Source of the DNA: an uncultured Eubacteriales bacterium
GTDB taxonomy: Bacteria; Bacillota; Clostridia; Christensenellales; Aristaeellaceae
Length of the DNA: 6,146 bases
Assembly: GCA_900553315.1 (NCBI GenBank)
Contig: USCW01000102.1
Coordinates: forward strand, 1 to 6,146
Direction of reading: 5' to 3'
Notes under the pieces: generated by a model
What the model was told of the DNA's origin: nothing
Seen by the model: the letters and a program-made list of their open reading frames with translations, nothing else
Databases searched by the model: none
Translations under genes and position numbers: made by a program
Part shown: piece after piece, positions 6,020 through 6,146 of the stretch
How the letters are laid out: the number at the start of each line of letters is the position of its first letter
Position numbering within the stretch: the stretch's first letter is position 1

Positions 6020-6146
6020 ATTGCGAGGGAGGGGCCTTTTCTGTAGAAAAGCCCCCTCCCTCGCGCTCCCTCCTCTAAAGACGGGGGAGGCGGAGATTCT
6101 GGGGGAGAGGCCGCTTCTCTGAGAGAAGCGCCTCTCCCCCAGACCC
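6020..6146 (+). repeat. Right copy of the terminal stem-loop repeat module
   Basis: This is the inverted partner of 1-120. It starts ATTGCGAGGGAGGG and holds three stems in the same order: 6023-6042 with 6045-6064 (20 positions, one C-C mismatch, apex GT), CTCCC (6066-6070) with GGGAG (6085-6089), and an outer hairpin at 6098-6143 (TCTGGGGGAGAGG against CCTCTCCCCCAGA plus GCTTCTC/GAGAAGC, loop TGA). Compared with the left copy, the first stem has different bases but keeps its pairing, while the last hairpin is almost identical. There is no U tract and no reading frame. Confidence 0.75.

Noticed and set aside
1..6146. CRISPR array, tRNA or rRNA genes
   Set aside because: No regularly spaced repeats with unique spacers and no tRNA- or rRNA-like segments are visible; the repeats present are isolated inverted or paired ones.

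Overview
The window carries one ordinary, intact transport locus and one divergent flavoprotein gene, set in non-coding DNA that is rich in inverted repeats. On the minus strand, read from about 5005 down to 132, are a substrate-binding protein of the BMP/PnrA family (4007-5005), a double-domain ABC ATPase (2139-3680) and two inner-membrane permeases (1087-2142 and 132-1061). This is the set and order of the nucleoside importers typified by Bacillus NupN-NupO-NupP-NupQ. The expected job is import of purine or related nucleosides, although the exact substrate cannot be read from sequence. On the plus strand, 5136-5750 encodes a small flavodoxin-fold NAD(P)H oxidoreductase of the AzoR/AcpD type.

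Strong AGGAGG-type ribosome-binding sites, GTG and TTG starts, fairly high GC and the transporter type suggest a high-GC member of Firmicutes class Clostridia, possibly a gut lineage such as Christensenellales or Oscillospirales. That placement is an inference and is not certain.

Region by region: 1-120 is a module of stem-loops. 132-3680 holds the two permeases and the ATPase, which are translationally tight: a 25-nt gap between the permeases and a 4-nt ATGA overlap between the ATPase and the first permease. 3681-4006 separates the binding protein from the ATPase. It holds, in transcript order, a small hairpin, a 160-bp palindromic MITE-like insertion with TTTA target duplications, a strong intrinsic terminator, and a consensus-like promoter whose -35 lies inside the terminator stem. 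The binding protein therefore appears to be transcriptionally uncoupled from the ATPase and permeases. 5006-5135 is the divergent regulatory region, with a nested inverted repeat next to the binding protein's ribosome-binding site. 5751-6019 has no conventional gene. It contains two near-identical operator-like palindromes 32 bp apart, a promoter-like sequence and a structured segment with a possible 20-codon reading frame. 6020-6146 is a second copy of the terminal stem-loop module, in inverted orientation relative to the first.

The protein-coding content is not a new system. The parts most worth a second look are the non-coding ones: the inverted terminal modules with a compensatorily changed stem, the MITE-like element, the fused terminator/promoter, and the orphan regulated promoter at 5796-5990.
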